DNA of 64,000 bases, taken from assembly GCF_020921035.1 (NCBI RefSeq), contig NC_063150.1, forward strand, positions 28,319,826 through 28,383,825, written 5' to 3'. A model generated the notes under the pieces. That model did no database searches. It was not told the origin of the DNA and worked only from the letters and a program-made list of their open reading frames with translations. The translations under genes were made by a program, and so were the position numbers. Shown here piece by piece: positions 34,250 through 46,054 of the stretch (its first letter is position 1; each line of letters begins with the position of its first letter). Origin of the DNA: Rhodamnia argentea. Lineage: Eukaryota > Streptophyta > Magnoliopsida > Myrtales > Myrtaceae.

Positions 34250-36700
34250 TAAAACTAATGCAGAAACCAATAGGATCTCGCAGTTAAATCGACGCAAAAT
34301 CAGCAGAGAAATAAACGAGGAATAATAAATGAGATAAAAGATTTACGTGATTCGATCCGAGTGTCGGTACCTATATCTACAACGAAAGCTAATAGCAAAT
34401 AATTTAATATAATCGGAGAATCAGAGTTATAATCGCTCACACGCTCGAGTGTGTCTCATACCTAAATTACATGTAAGCCCAAAATATTTACAAATAAAAT
34501 ACTTAGCCCATAAATAAAATATCATAGACTAGTCTCTTATTTTGTCTTGTAGTAGCAGAGCTTTCTTTCTCCACAGGAGAAAAATATAATGGGCTGCTGT
34601 TAAAAAAATGAGGTGACACTTAAGACTAGGTACCCAAGTTTTCTCCGTCAGCTGCGGGTCGAAGGAATAAAGCACGGCCCTTGCTTTTTATTTCTTTTTC
34701 TAATAAGGATTACTTAGCCCCATAAATAAAATATAATAGACAAGTTCCTTATTTTATTTTTGGAGCGGCAGAGGTTTTCAAATCGTGACCTGAGCAGCAT
34801 GTTTCTTAATTTAAATTCACTTTACGGTCAAGCTTGGAAACGTATCAGAATTTTGAACAAATCAGCATCTTCCGATTGATCGGATTTCGTACAAGGCGTA
34901 AGCTCGAGACCTAATTTAATAATTTTCTAATTTGGCTCGACGTTTCTAGTCGAGTCATGGTGCTCACCTTCCATGCAAACTCTTCCAACGCCTTAATGGG
35001 CGTTTACTTTTTATAGTCACCGATTGTGCTCAAGCAAAACTTGAGCTTCGTCGAAGGAACGGACTTCGTCATCATATTTATCCGTCAAGTTCTACGCTAT
35101 CGCAATCTTCTTCATAACATCTTATCATTTGCTAAGACATTTCGAATGAAATAGTACCTAATGTCAACATGTTTTGTTCACTCATTACAAACAGGATTAT
35201 ATGCTAGATATTTCACACATGGGTTATCACTGTGTATCAACACTTTTCTGATCTTACCCAAAGTCCGAGAGCAAACCCCTTAGCCATATTGCCTCATTAC
35301 CCATGAGGGTCAGTGCAATGTACTCTACCTTAATTGAAGACAAAGCAACATGGACATGTATGGACACCTTCCAACTCATTGCATCACATGCTAGCATAAC
35401 CATGTACCTTGCTAAAGACACATACTCATCCAAGTCACCAACATGATCCGAGTCCACATATTATTTGGTCTCACTGCCATTGCCGCCATTTGTTGTCCCC
35501 TTTAAATATCTGAGGATCTATTTTACAATTATGCTCACAACTTATGAAATATTAGGTCTAGTGCATACCGTAACATATATAGTACTACCCACTACTCTAG
35601 AATAGGAAACATGAGATATATAAGCTTCGCCTCCTCCTCAACTTACAATGATAATTTATAAGCTTAAAACTCTTGCAGTTCTATAGCGCAAAATCTCCAT
35701 ACCCAATATTTTCCTTGCAACACCCAAATCTTTCATCTTAAACTTAGCAATCAACTGCCTCTTCAGCACATCAATATCGGACATGTTCATAGCAGTCAAC
35801 ATATTATCAACATATGATAACAGATATATCAAAGACTCATCTACCAATCACCTAAACTAAACATGACTATCCATCTAACATTGCAAATAGTCTTGACTAG
35901 CCATAAATGCATTAAAACGCTTATATCATTGCCTAGGAGACTAGTTCAATCCATATAGAGATTCCTTCAATATGTAAACATAGTCTTACTTACCCGAAAT
36001 AACAAATCTCTCTAGCTATCTCATGTAAATACGCTCTTCCAACTCATTAGGAAGAAAAGTCATTTTCACATCTAGTTGCTCCAGCTCGAGATCATGTGCA
36101 ACAACTAAGGCAAATAATACACTAACAGAAATATGTCTTACCATCGTAAAGAACACCTCATTGTAGTCAACGCCCTTCTATCGTGTATACCCCTTCATGA
36201 TAAGAATCGCCTTATATCTCGCTACCTTGACACCATGAATGCCTTCCTTCCATTTGTAAACCCATTTGCTTTCAACAATTTTCTGACTCTTAGGTACTTT
36301 GACCAATTTTATGTCTGATTCCGATAAAGTGATTCTATCCCTTCACTCAAGGTCCTAGTCATTGCGACAACTCATTACTAGCCATCGCTTGGGAGAAAGA
36401 CAAAGGCCCATCTATCTCCACTCTGTCACCTGTAATCAATGCATAAGCCATATCTATATAACCATAATACACCAGTGATTTGATTTGTCTTGTATGCCTG
36501 CCCCCGACTATAGTGTGTTGTCGTTGTGCTAGTTCTTTAGTATCACCAACTTCAAGAACCGTAGCCTCATCTGCAATCTCTACCTCTGTCACCTCCAAGG
36601 TCTTCTGAGTCTCCACCTAAAGCTCCACCTCATTACTGACACCACGATATGTACGCTCGTTGTGTCTCAAGATTACTTTGTCGAAGTATAGCAGTCTTGC
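34250..36700 (-). mobile_element. Degraded Ty1/Copia retrotransposon
   Basis: Minus-strand remnants in element order: a linker before reverse transcriptase (36359-36616, with PLSFSQAMASNE), reverse transcriptase (35656-35847, LLSYVDNMLTA ... KMKDLGVARKILGMEI), RNase H (35254-35457, MSWKVSIHVHVALSS) and an LTR-like 3' region (34270-34620, with 'gatttacgtgattcgatccg'). Frames are broken throughout. The catalytic motif is YVDN instead of YVDD. Outer limits are uncertain. Confidence 0.7.
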
Positions 36701-37541
36701 CAGTGCTCTTTGAAAGCAAATTTAAAACCCAAAATGTTGTTTCCAAATAACAGGTCATCTACAAACAACAAGTGAGGAAAAAAATTGCCATCATTTGCAA
36801 CATTTACAAACAACTATGACGGAAAACTTCAAATCAAGAAGGTTAACTTCTTTAAACAAAACAAGAGTCTCACAGTTCTTCAAAATAGAGAGAGATATTT
36901 CCATGAGAATATCCAAAAAAGGATATATTCAAAAGGAGGAAACAAAAGTTTTTAACTTATTTGGCAAAAACGAAATGTTTGGAAACTTGCTGCTCATAAT
37001 GCTATTAAGAAAGAGATTCCTGTCTGGCGTTCTTTAAAAACAAGTTGGTACTAAAAGACAAATGCTAAGTTAAAACTCTCAATCACATTTGGAAAAACAG
37101 AAGGTTTCGTACAAAACAGAGTAAGGAGAAAATTGCCAAAATTGGCAAAATTGGGATGATATGAATTCGAAAGAAAATTTCAAATCGGTTACTCGAAAAA
37201 AAAACAGAATACGTAAAATCAAGAAATTAATATTTTGAAAGGACGAAAACAATGTCTTCCACTTCTTTTGAAACAAGAAACAGATATTAGGAAATCTCTT
37301 TAAAAGCAAATTTAAATTCCCAATGTTGTCTCAAGAGTAGTAGGTCTTGTACAAAACAGGGTAAGGAAAGTAAAATGCCAAGATTTGCAACATTTGGAAA
37401 CGACTGTGAAGAAAGAGAACTTCAAATCTGTACGGGTAATCTCTCATAAGTATGGCTGCTCTTTAAAAGAAAATTAGAACTCCCAAACACAATTCCAGAA
37501 ATAGTAGGCCTGGTACAAATCAGAGTAATGAATATAAATCC

Positions 37542-38217
37542 TGTTAGGATACACGTGTGAGTTGTATTAGAGAAGTCTCACATCGGATAATTGATGTGGT
37601 GTGGAGCGGTTAATATATCTTAGTTGGTTCATAACTCATTGGCTTATGCTTTTGAGTGAAGATGGGTCCAACTAGACATATTGACGGGCTCGGACTTGGG
37701 CTCCCTCTTGGTGATCTCCCGGGTGAAAGTATCGAACTTCTGCTGCGCGCTCCCTATAAATTGGTATCAAAGCCGATGGTTGATTGGTGGCCCATTCCCA
37801 ATATATATCGGTGCTTGGTGAATATCTCAAGGAAGGAATCTGGTGGCCAATGCGATTTCCGGGCCGGTAGGCGTTGTGGTATAGCAATGCGGGCCCGATG
37901 GGCGTTGATAGAGATTCAAGTTGAGATAAGTTGGTGTGGAAGGATACTTGGATTAAGGGGGAGCAAAACCTAATAGTGAAGCTCACACGTGAGGGGGAGA
38001 TTGTTAGGGTACACGTGTGAGTTGTATTAGAGAAGTCCCACATCGGATAATTGATGTGGTGTGGAGCGGTTAATATATCTTAGTTGGCCCATAACTCATT
38101 GGCTTAAGTTTTTGAGTGAAGTGGGTCCAACTAGATATATTGACGGGCTCGGACTTGGGCTTCCTCTTGGTGATCTCCCGGGCGAAAGTATCGAACTTCT
38201 GCTACGCGCTCCCTATA
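37542..38217 (+). mobile_element. TRIM: complete miniature LTR retrotransposon
   Basis: The 5' LTR 37542-37758 (217 bp) and the 3' LTR 38002-38217 (216 bp) are very similar and both begin TGTTAGG. The 5-bp duplication AATCC flanks them (37537-37541 and 38218-38222). The primer-binding site TGGTATCAAAGCC (37762-37774) nearly matches initiator tRNA-Met. The polypurine tract GAGGGGGAGA precedes the 3' LTR. The interior is about 243 bp and codes for nothing, so it would need proteins from another element. Confidence 0.88.
38035..38078 (+). promoter_or_regulatory. snRNA-type upstream element plus TATA in the TRIM LTR
   Basis: GTCCCACATCG (38035-38045) equals the plant snRNA upstream sequence element RTCCCACATCG. 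TTAATATAT follows at 38070-38078, 24-28 bases downstream depending on where the TATA box is set, close to the U6 (Pol III) spacing. The 5' LTR copy at 37575-37585 reads GTCTCACATCG, one mismatch. Function is inferred. Confidence 0.45.
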
Positions 38218-38300
38218 AATCCGATCGGTTGCAACGTTTGGATTTCACCGCTTATTACTACATTGACAAATAGGTTCGAGAAATTTTGCGAGGTGAAACT

Positions 38301-39755
38301 TGAATTTCCAAAAAATGTATGTGTTAGAAAGTCCAACCCAAAAGCTTAAACCGATAGGTGGAGGGAGACCATATAAATATAACGAGCATATAAGATCCAC
38401 TGTCGGGCGACGCAGGATGACAACAACTTCAACAGTATGAAACATCGTAAGTCTTGGATAAATCAGTGTACGGGGAAAAAAATTGCAGAAGTCAACAAGA
38501 TTTACCCCGAAGGACAGCATAATCTCATACAATAACAGCATAACACCCATTCACACAAGCCAGAGAGAAAAAGTTCAAGAAACTCACGGATCCCCCTCAA
38601 ACTCCAACAAGCCCTTGAATCTGCTGCCCGCACGTCATTGCTCAGCCTCGCCTTTGCAGCCACCAAGCTCGAGCCCATCACCGATGGTCAGCCGCTGGCT
38701 CTGCCAATTTCCGATTGAGCCAAATATGGCTCCGACGAGAGAGGAAAGGAAGCAAAGTGGACGGAGAACGAAGAAAGAAAACACAGAAGAAGAAGAAGAA
38801 GAAGAAGAAGAAGCGGAGGTTGGAGAGATGATATTCAGCGTCACTCTGCTTTCTGTTTGAAATTTTCCCCTCATCAAAAATAGGAAAGTGGACTACGCAT
38901 GAAAGGTTGAAACGGTTAATTGGTGTAAGATTTTATCGTGGATTAATACCACTAAGCTCTATCGACGTTCGATTGCGGGATTGCTCAAGAACTTCCTTGA
39001 ATCACCGACGCGTCCTCTACGAATTTTCAATTCACAATAATACGAATATGATCACAGAGGAAGATATTCACGTTTCATCACGTAAATGCAATCGATTCTC
39101 AAAGTAACGATTAATGCCTTTGTTTGTGTTTTGTGAGAGAGAGAATGGATGAACGTACATTTTATGTCGCTAGAAATCTAACATGAGTTGGCCCCTAGAA
39201 ATTATCTATCTTATTTATAGATAAGAAGACATCCATTCGAAAGGCACGTCTTCACGAAGCCCTCTCTCAATCGCACCCTATCATGGACGTTAACTTACAA
39301 TTGGCAACGGCTCTTTCCAGTCCACACGACAGTCAATGTGGCCGATTTGTTTTACTTCATTTGATTTGTTAACTTTACCTTACAGAAAGTCATTTGAAAT
39401 AGTATTAGTAATTTTCCTTATAATTAGGAAATTGAAGCGAGCGCTAATCCTTGATATTCAGAATAATACTTGTTCCTAGTAAATCGCTGACAAAGTCTCG
39501 TCATTGCATCATAGAAGCTGATGTTTTTAAGTTGCATTTTGTACACGTAAAATTATTTTCAGTGTCACTAAATTACCTTTTACGTTGGTACATATTTTTA
39601 AATGCGAAAGTTATCTTACGACTCATAAGTTAACTTTCGATTTCGTGAATTGCCCACGACAAAAATAAACTACAAACAAATATCTATAACCAATCAATTC
39701 TGCTCATGAGGTGGGTCCCTTTTTTCATACGAGTCCCCCTTAAAGCAGCCCTAGT
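38301..39755. other. No gene established
   Basis: A GAA/TTC microsatellite lies at 38784-38813. Around it the minus strand looks like a 5' leader and a first exon: an ATG near 38687 followed by GSSLVAAKARLSNDVRAADS and then a 'gatccgtgagt' donor-like site near 38589. No downstream exon was found and the family is unknown. Confidence 0.3.
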
Positions 39756-40155
39756 TAGAGGTGGCAAAATGGGTTTAGAACCCATATTTGACTCCTATTT
39801 CATGATGGTGGGTTATAAATGGAATCCTTAGATTTTAAAAGTAGGTCATAAATGAGTTACTTAGAAACTTAATAGATCATAAATGGGTTTTAAATAGGTC
39901 ATAAATGGGTTAGTTGAGAAAACTATATAAAAAAAATTAACAATACATATATATCTTTAAAAATGTATAAGAATCAATTTTCTCTAAACTAGATTTTAAT
40001 ATTAAAGTGTTTTATCAATATCGGTCGAGTCGAGTATGGTTCACTAAATTTGTAAAGCATGAAAATGGGTCAAAACGGATTAAATAGGTCAATATGGGTC
40101 GGACCATATTTGACCCGACCCAAAACCGACCCGACCAACCTGTTTAACACCTCTA
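39756..40155. mobile_element. Non-autonomous hAT element, 'gggtcaaa' family
   Basis: The ends are TAGAGGTGGCAAAATGGG and, reverse complemented, TAGAGGTGTTAAACAGGTTG. The 8-bp duplications are GCCCTAGT and GCCCCAGC (two mismatches). The interior is rich in 'aatgggt' and 'gaccc' words. It is related to the larger element at 58345-59566. Confidence 0.7.
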
Positions 40156-40689
40156 GCCCCAGCAAGTTAAAAACAAGCTTAAGTTCGAATTACAAAATAA
40201 GCTTGATTCTACATTGTAAGTCCCCCTAAAATGTAGAATCGAAACAAATCCATTCATGTCTGAAACAAATACTCAACAACCAGCTATTAGAAATATTTCA
40301 TGTATCGCGATGAACGAAGTAAAATTTCAGGGTGACATTAGATAATGGATCGAAATTTAGTTATTATTTGTGTCAGTTTTCCTGTACTTATTTTGGAGCA
40401 TCTAGAAGTTCTCATCCAAAACGAAGTCGTCAAGGGAAGAGTGAGCTGCCACTTTGTTGATGGTTAAATCTATAAATTTTCAAGACCCACTTTCTATTTC
40501 CTCCTTCAGACAATTTTCTATGCAACATAATCCTCTAGCTCACTTGATTCGTGTAATGTGGTTCTTCTTGTAGACACCCTCGTTACTTTTTCTGTCAAAA
40601 TTGGATCGCGAATTACCAAAGGTGTGTTACAAGATATCCCTTGCCTAGAATTTTTCACATGAACACACACACACAAAGCCGCGTCTCCT

Positions 40690-40900
40690 CGCGCAAATAT
40701 ACAGCTCCGAACTGGATATTTCGGACCGAGCCAACAAGGCAGATACATCTCCTCGAGAGCCAAGGGTTCCACAACCCACGCTCGAAATCCTGGTCGGGTT
40801 CGTTTCGCAACATCATAGAGAATGATGTATCGGTGTGGAAATGATGTACTGGTCTACTCTCCAGGACAGAGTAGACCAGTACCTGGTAGTAGTGCCGATA
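40690..40900 (-). repeat. Dispersed repeat copy with perfect 15-bp hairpin
   Basis: Paralogous to 26313-26475. It holds a perfect inverted repeat, 40846-40860 (GTACTGGTCTACTCT) and 40868-40882, with a 7-base loop. The related copy near 26440-26475 has only an imperfect version. Confidence 0.6.
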
Positions 40901-40943
40901 CGGTAAAAGGGACAACGGACTAATGCCGATCATACTATGAATC

Positions 40944-41342
40944 TAGGGGGTGCCAAATGGACCCGTGGGCCCGGAACCGGCCCGGAACCGGCCCGTTGAC
41001 CGGGCCCACGGTTCCAACCCGGAACCGGAACGGGCCTTCAAGGGCCGGTTCCGGTTCGTAAATTGTTGGAACCGGCCCGGAACCGCCGGTTCCGGGCCGG
41101 TTCCAACCCGGTTTTTTAAAAAAAAAAAAAAAAAAAAAGAGGAGTAGGTTTGATAAAAAGAGTAATTGGGCTTTGGAACCGGCGGTTCCGAACCGGAACC
41201 GGAACCGGCCCAGAACCGGCGGTTCCAAACCCGGAACCGGAACCGGCTCTTCAAGGGCCGGTTCCGGTTCCACCTTTTTTTGGAACCGGAACCGCCGGTT
41301 CCTGAACCGGAACCGGCGGTTCCATTGAACCGGCCCCCTCTA
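40944..41342 (-). mobile_element. Non-autonomous hAT element, GGTTCC-rich, second copy
   Basis: 399 bp, nearly the same as 15545-15937 in the opposite orientation. The ends are TAGGGGGTGCC...GGCCCCCTCTA. The perfect 8-bp duplication TATGAATC is at 40936-40943 and 41343-41350. The high similarity between copies suggests recent activity. Long open frames through it are compositional artefacts. Confidence 0.88.
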
Positions 41343-41482
41343 TATGAATCAGTTCCTTGTTTGATATAGTTCTCTGTGTTCATCAGATGAACAACAGGCG
41401 CTTTTACACCGGAAAACAATCAAAAAGAATCAACAAGAGGTGAAAGAAAGAAAACACAAAGCCGTGTTTCCTAGCGCAACTA

Positions 41483-43747
41483 TCACAGTATCGGTGTGGA
41501 AAAGATTGCTGCTAGGAAGATCGCAAGGATAGTAGATGGACCAATGCTGGCGCTATTGCCTGTTGGGTACATGGTTGGAAGCGAGCATTCTTCCCCATTG
41601 AAGAGTACTCTCGTGGGAAATCCGTCTCCCTTCGGCACGTCGATCCCCCGGATGTTCTTCTTCGTGAACGAAATCACTGACTGCTGTTTCCCGGGGACCT
41701 CGGGATCTTTCCTGGGGTCCGCTCCGTCTACTTCCCCCATGAGGTAATTCAATCCAGGAAGGCCCTTCATGAAAATTGAGTTGTTCACGTCGTCCATAAG
41801 AGTCCCATTGAATGAGTACGTCGCCTTGAACCCAGCAGCCGCTTTGCCCAATTCTACCACGGTGAACCAATCGACGAATGCGGTGTTGCCCCAGTTGAAG
41901 ATCGTTATCCTGGCGGTCCAACCACGGCTGTAATCGGTGTTGACGTGCCAGTTGATGCTAACTCCGCAGTTATCGCCGCAAGGCATTGGGTTCGGCACCT
42001 GAAGATGATTTATTTCGGCCCAAGCGAGCATCATGGCAGTGCGATTGTTGAACGGAACAAGGAGCGCTTGGGACGGGAGGAGGATCGCCGGGGAGGCGGT
42101 GCTACAGGTATGGCCGGCGCTGCTCGTGCAGCCACAGGCACACGTCCTGCACGGCACGATAGACTCGTTATAGTATGCAGAAAAGGACACGCAGCACCGA
42201 GGAGTCGAACGCTGCGTGATGTTGCATACCACCTGCCAGCTAGCAAAGGCGGTGGTATTCGACGATAACCCGCTCGGGCTGAAGAATTGGCTGGGGCTCA
42301 CTCGGACGGGTGGACCGCATAGATAATCAGGATTAAGGGTGCCGTTGATCCTCCAGTTCTGAGGTGGGAAGAGCTCCGACCGGTTGAGGTCTGGCGGCAT
42401 CTTGTAGACCTGCATTTGGAACACAGAACTCGACTTGCTCGGATCCATGGACGGAGGCAATATCGTGCCATTCCGACAGCAATTAGGAATCAACCCGAGG
42501 TTCGTGTCATTAGCTTTCGTCGGCGGCAGGTCGATGATGGTGGGCCTCCTGTCACAATTCAAGACGGTGGAGAAATCCATATCGGTGTAGTGCGAAGCTT
42601 GCGATCCGAACACACAGCCGCTCGAGTCCACGACTGAGGGATAAGCCCCCCTCATGGAGTAGATGAACTCTTCCCTCATCCAGTCCCAGCTCAATTTCCA
42701 ATTATCAAGACGGCCGAGGGGGTTGTAATTCGAAATCGTGACCTGCGCCCAGTAGTTCGAGTCGTACGTCCGGATCACGTCGTACATGATCGTGAGATCG
42801 CCGCTCCGATGGGGCAAGAATTCGTCCGCCACGGTGATGTTCGTCCTGAAGTTTGGATCTTTAGTGCAGCAAACCAGCATCAAATTCTTCCCTGAGAAAT
42901 ATTAAGACATGAATTACAGCAGTTGTCCCCCAACAGCAACCGAGACGGTTTACACAACAGAAACAACTCCTCTGAACATTCATTCATTCTTCTTCTTTTC
43001 TTTTGTTGGCCCAGAAATATATACGTTTGTCTTTTGACAAGCCCCCAACATTGGACACCTCAACTCTAAACTTCCAAGCATAAAACACGAATACGATTAC
43101 CCCAAATTCTACGAAGATCAACATTAATCAAATCAAACTCTACGCTTTCCGCAAAATAAGAGAACTTCAAATAAAACGGAACTTATTATCAACGAATCAC
43201 CTTGCAGGGTCGGCTCAGGACACATGAACCCATCATTAGCAAGCGAGACGTTCGCCGGCATCGGCACGCTGGGCGGCTTCACGCCAAACTGCGTCCCCAC
43301 AAGCCTCACCTTCGCCTGCATCTGGGTCACGTCCCCTGCCGTCTGGATCGCCGTATTCAGGTCCGTCGACGGGAAGCCGGCCAGGACTGTGCCGTTGCCG
43401 ACGCTCGCGGGCAGGGTCGACCCGTCGGCCAGGATGGCTCCGGAGGCGGAGACCAGCAGCTCCTCGTGCCGGAAACCCACGAACGCCCTCCACGACTTGA
43501 GCTCGTCGAGGCCGTTGTTCGTCACCGTGAGGACGGACTCGAACCGGTAAGCCTGGTGGCCCGGGTGGGCGGGCGGGAGCTGGGAGCCCCCGGCATGGAG
43601 GTAGGTCAGGAGCACGCCGTTGCACTCGTCTGCCGGAGGCGGCGAAGGCGACGGCACGGCGGTCTGAGGGACGCAGGAGGGTATGGCGGTGGAAACGAGG
43701 AAGAGAAAGAGATGGGTGTGACGGCGGAGGTTGAAGAAGAGAGTCAT
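41483..43747 (-). CDS. COBRA-like protein (COBL7/10-type, long form), two exons
   Basis: Extracellular GPI-anchored protein of the COBRA family, which helps order cellulose deposition. Members of this long clade are reported in pollen tubes and other tissues. Exon 1 is 43201-43747 (547 bp) and exon 2 is 41483-42891 (1409 bp). The 309-bp intron has GTGATT and AG boundaries and splits a Gly codon. The product is 651 residues. The start at 43747 is chosen because it opens a signal peptide ([20 protein letters not shown]). An upstream in-frame ATG at 44065 would add 106 non-family residues. The extra N-terminal domain (about 35-182) marks the long clade. The COBRA domain starts at [14 protein letters not shown] (about 184). 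The central Cys motif [19 protein letters not shown] is near 415. The C-terminus has a hydrophobic GPI-type tail ([12 protein letters not shown]). A GA/CT microsatellite (43833-43858) lies just upstream of the start. Confidence 0.93.
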
Positions 43748-45531
43748 TTGTGGTGAAAGCCGTGGACTTTCCGGGAGAAACAGAGGAGGGTCGAAGCCAG
43801 AAGAACTTTTCTGCGAGTAGAATTTGAAAGTGCAGAGAGAGAGAGAGAGAGAGAGAGAATGTTGTTCTGAGCAGATTGCTGGTTTTGGTCTTGGACTGGA
43901 ATGTTCTTCGATTTTTGAATTTGGTAACGGAGGGGCATTTGCAGTTGCAGGACCGTTGGTAGGGGTCGTGTGACCGGGGGGAGGTCTTTGCTTAGTCAGC
44001 CAATGGGATCGTGCCACGTAGCAAAGTGAAAATTCGAAAACAAATGGGGCCACGTAGAAAGCCAAAGAGACATTTAATGTCGTGGTTTCAAACGTGCCAC
44101 TAGTTTAAAGTCCCCAGGGCTATGGAGCTTTATCCAAAGAAGGGATTAAGATGGAGTTTATTGTTGCTATACTAATTATTTGATCTCAAAATGAAAAGCT
44201 GTATTCGAGCTATTCACATGTATCAACTCGACGGTCGGGTTTTCGTTCTCTAAGTAATTGAACCTCGTAAGGAACTAAGTGGGATCTCAAGATATGAAGT
44301 GAACCTGATTATGTGCCTTGACAGCTCTGGAGCGACCCTCCCATAACACAAGGACCCCGGAAACAAATTCAGGCGAGCCTTGGTAAAATAATCAGATTTT
44401 TTTTTTCTAAACAATGGAAGAGTTTGGTGAACCTAAAAAGATTGTTCTAGGATAAATGGCTCCTAGGACACTAGACCCAATCATGTGCCTGGCAACTCAG
44501 GAGTCTAGATAGGCCCTCCCACGACAAAACGACCCAAAAATAAGTTCGGGCCGGGCGGACCTCGGTAAAAAAATTGGTTCCTTTTAAATGGGAGATGCTA
44601 AAAAGATTGTTTCGAGACCCACTGTTCACCGGCAATCCCAAGTCAACGCCCCGACCTATTTTTGCTTCAATTTTGATCGTGGCCGATCCACGAACGCTCG
44701 GACCTTCGACTGGGGTTGTAGGCTCAACATTGCATTGCATGGACTTTGGTGATGTTAGGGCAGCGCTGAACAGTGTTAGAAGTTAGAACCTCTCTCTTGC
44801 CAAAGGCAATTGCAACAGCCAACACCGGAGAGAATGCGACAGCCCATTGAAAATGGACAATGGGCCTCTTCTTGCTTTTTGTTGTTCGTTTCCCTTCAAA
44901 TCTGTTGGTGTTAGAACGGAAGCTAGAAATGGCACTGGACGCGAGGGGACCACCGATTGAATACCCCCGACGCGGAAGATTCAACTCCCTCGTCGGTCAC
45001 GATAGGAAGTTCGACCTAACGAGTCGCTTGGCGTGCCTCACCAACTAGTTAATCCAGACGCAAGCCCCTCCTCCGGTGGATTCCCTCTTTTGTTCCTCGG
45101 CCAACGAGGTATTAGCAGCCGTTTTCAGCTGTTGTTCTCCTCTCAAAGGCAAGTTCTTCTACCTGATATCGCTGGAGGGAATCATCTTCGTCAAATCGAT
45201 TGATTTTCATTCAATCGAAGTATCATTCTCAATTCGTATAGCCCGAAGATGGGGAACAAACGAGACCCAATTAGAAGAAGCTTCACCTAGCGGGATGAAG
45301 ATGGGACTCGGCCCAGGTTCCAATAACAAAGCCATATCTCTGAACTAGTTTATGTATTAAACTTACGTGCATAAACTCCGATTAATTGGATAAGTGGCCA
45401 TGCGATATCCGTCTTATATCTTGTTGGTGTTGAGTAAATATGTCTCGGTCGATTCGATTCCAAGTAAATTGTCACTGGATCTAAGAAGACAAGACCAGTC
45501 ACTCTCAAGTGAGAAAAGTGCCCCGAAACCT
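43748..45531. other. COBRA-like gene upstream region; otherwise no gene
   Basis: 43748-44100 is the likely promoter and leader, with a CT-rich 5' region and no confident TATA box. An imperfect tandem duplication of about 140 bp occupies about 44305-44453 and 44476-44612 (shared words 'atgtgcct', 'ggaccc', 'cctaaaaagattgtt'). 44860-45340 has short open frames without a recognisable domain. Confidence 0.4.
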
Positions 45532-46054
45532 AAATCTATTGCGTTTGTACCGATTCAATCCTAAACTTTTTAATTGAACCGATTTAATAATAAACTTTTT
45601 TGCATTAGTACCAATTCAATCCATCCGGTCAATTTAGACCGAAAATCACCGATGTGGATGCTGGCGGTCCTACATGGCACGGCCGGCGTTGATGTGGACA
45701 TCTTTTTTATATTTTTTAATTTTTTTTATTTTCTTTCCTTTTTTTCCTTTTTGGTTTTCATTTTTTTTCCCTTTCCCTTTTTCTTTTTGATAGTGACCGA
45801 GGAGGGCTAGCCTCGCCCGGGCGAGGGTCACCCTCGCCGCGAGGTCCCCCTTGCCAGATCCGGCGAGGCTCGCCCTTGCCCGGGCGATGCCACGTCGGCC
45901 CAATAGTGTCACATAAGATGGCCGGCATCGACGTCAACGATTTTCGATCTAAATTGGTTGAATGGACTAAATTGGTACCGATACAACAAGATCTATAACT
46001 AAATTGGTCCAATTGAAATATTTAAGACTGAATTAGTACTAATGCAATGGATTT
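45532..46054. mobile_element. Non-autonomous TIR element, GC-rich centre
   Basis: The left arm AAATCTATTGCGTTTGTACC and the right arm, reverse complemented, AAATCCATTGCATTAGTACT are followed by matching 'aattcaatc/gtc' and 'aattgaacc/ggacc' words. The arms are about 100 bp. The centre (45790-45900) has 'gcgagggtcaccctcgccg'. Same family as 3160-4190 and 4628-5390. Confidence 0.65.

Larger units (their letters stand above)
36708..38300 (+). repeat. Degenerate tandem repeat, about four units, split by the TRIM
   Basis: Units of about 130 bp recur at about 36708-36835, 37062-37188, 37298-37431 and 37459-37541. They share 'aaagcaaatttaaa..ccaatgttgt', 'gtacaaaacagagtaagg' and 'ttgcaacatttgg..acgactg'. 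The fourth unit continues after the TRIM at 38218 ('ggttgcaacgtttgg'). Spacing is irregular. The function is unknown. Confidence 0.6.

Noticed and set aside
37501..38230. A CRISPR-like or satellite reading of the two 217-bp direct repeats
   Set aside because: The primer-binding site, polypurine tract and 5-bp duplication show LTRs of a TRIM. CRISPR is not expected in a plant nucleus.
41496..42637. Plus-strand frames within the COBRA-like gene
   Set aside because: Antisense shadows of exon 2.
43133..44065. A longer COBRA-like start at 44065
   Set aside because: The first 106 codons lack family similarity, and the ATG at 43747 opens a proper signal peptide.
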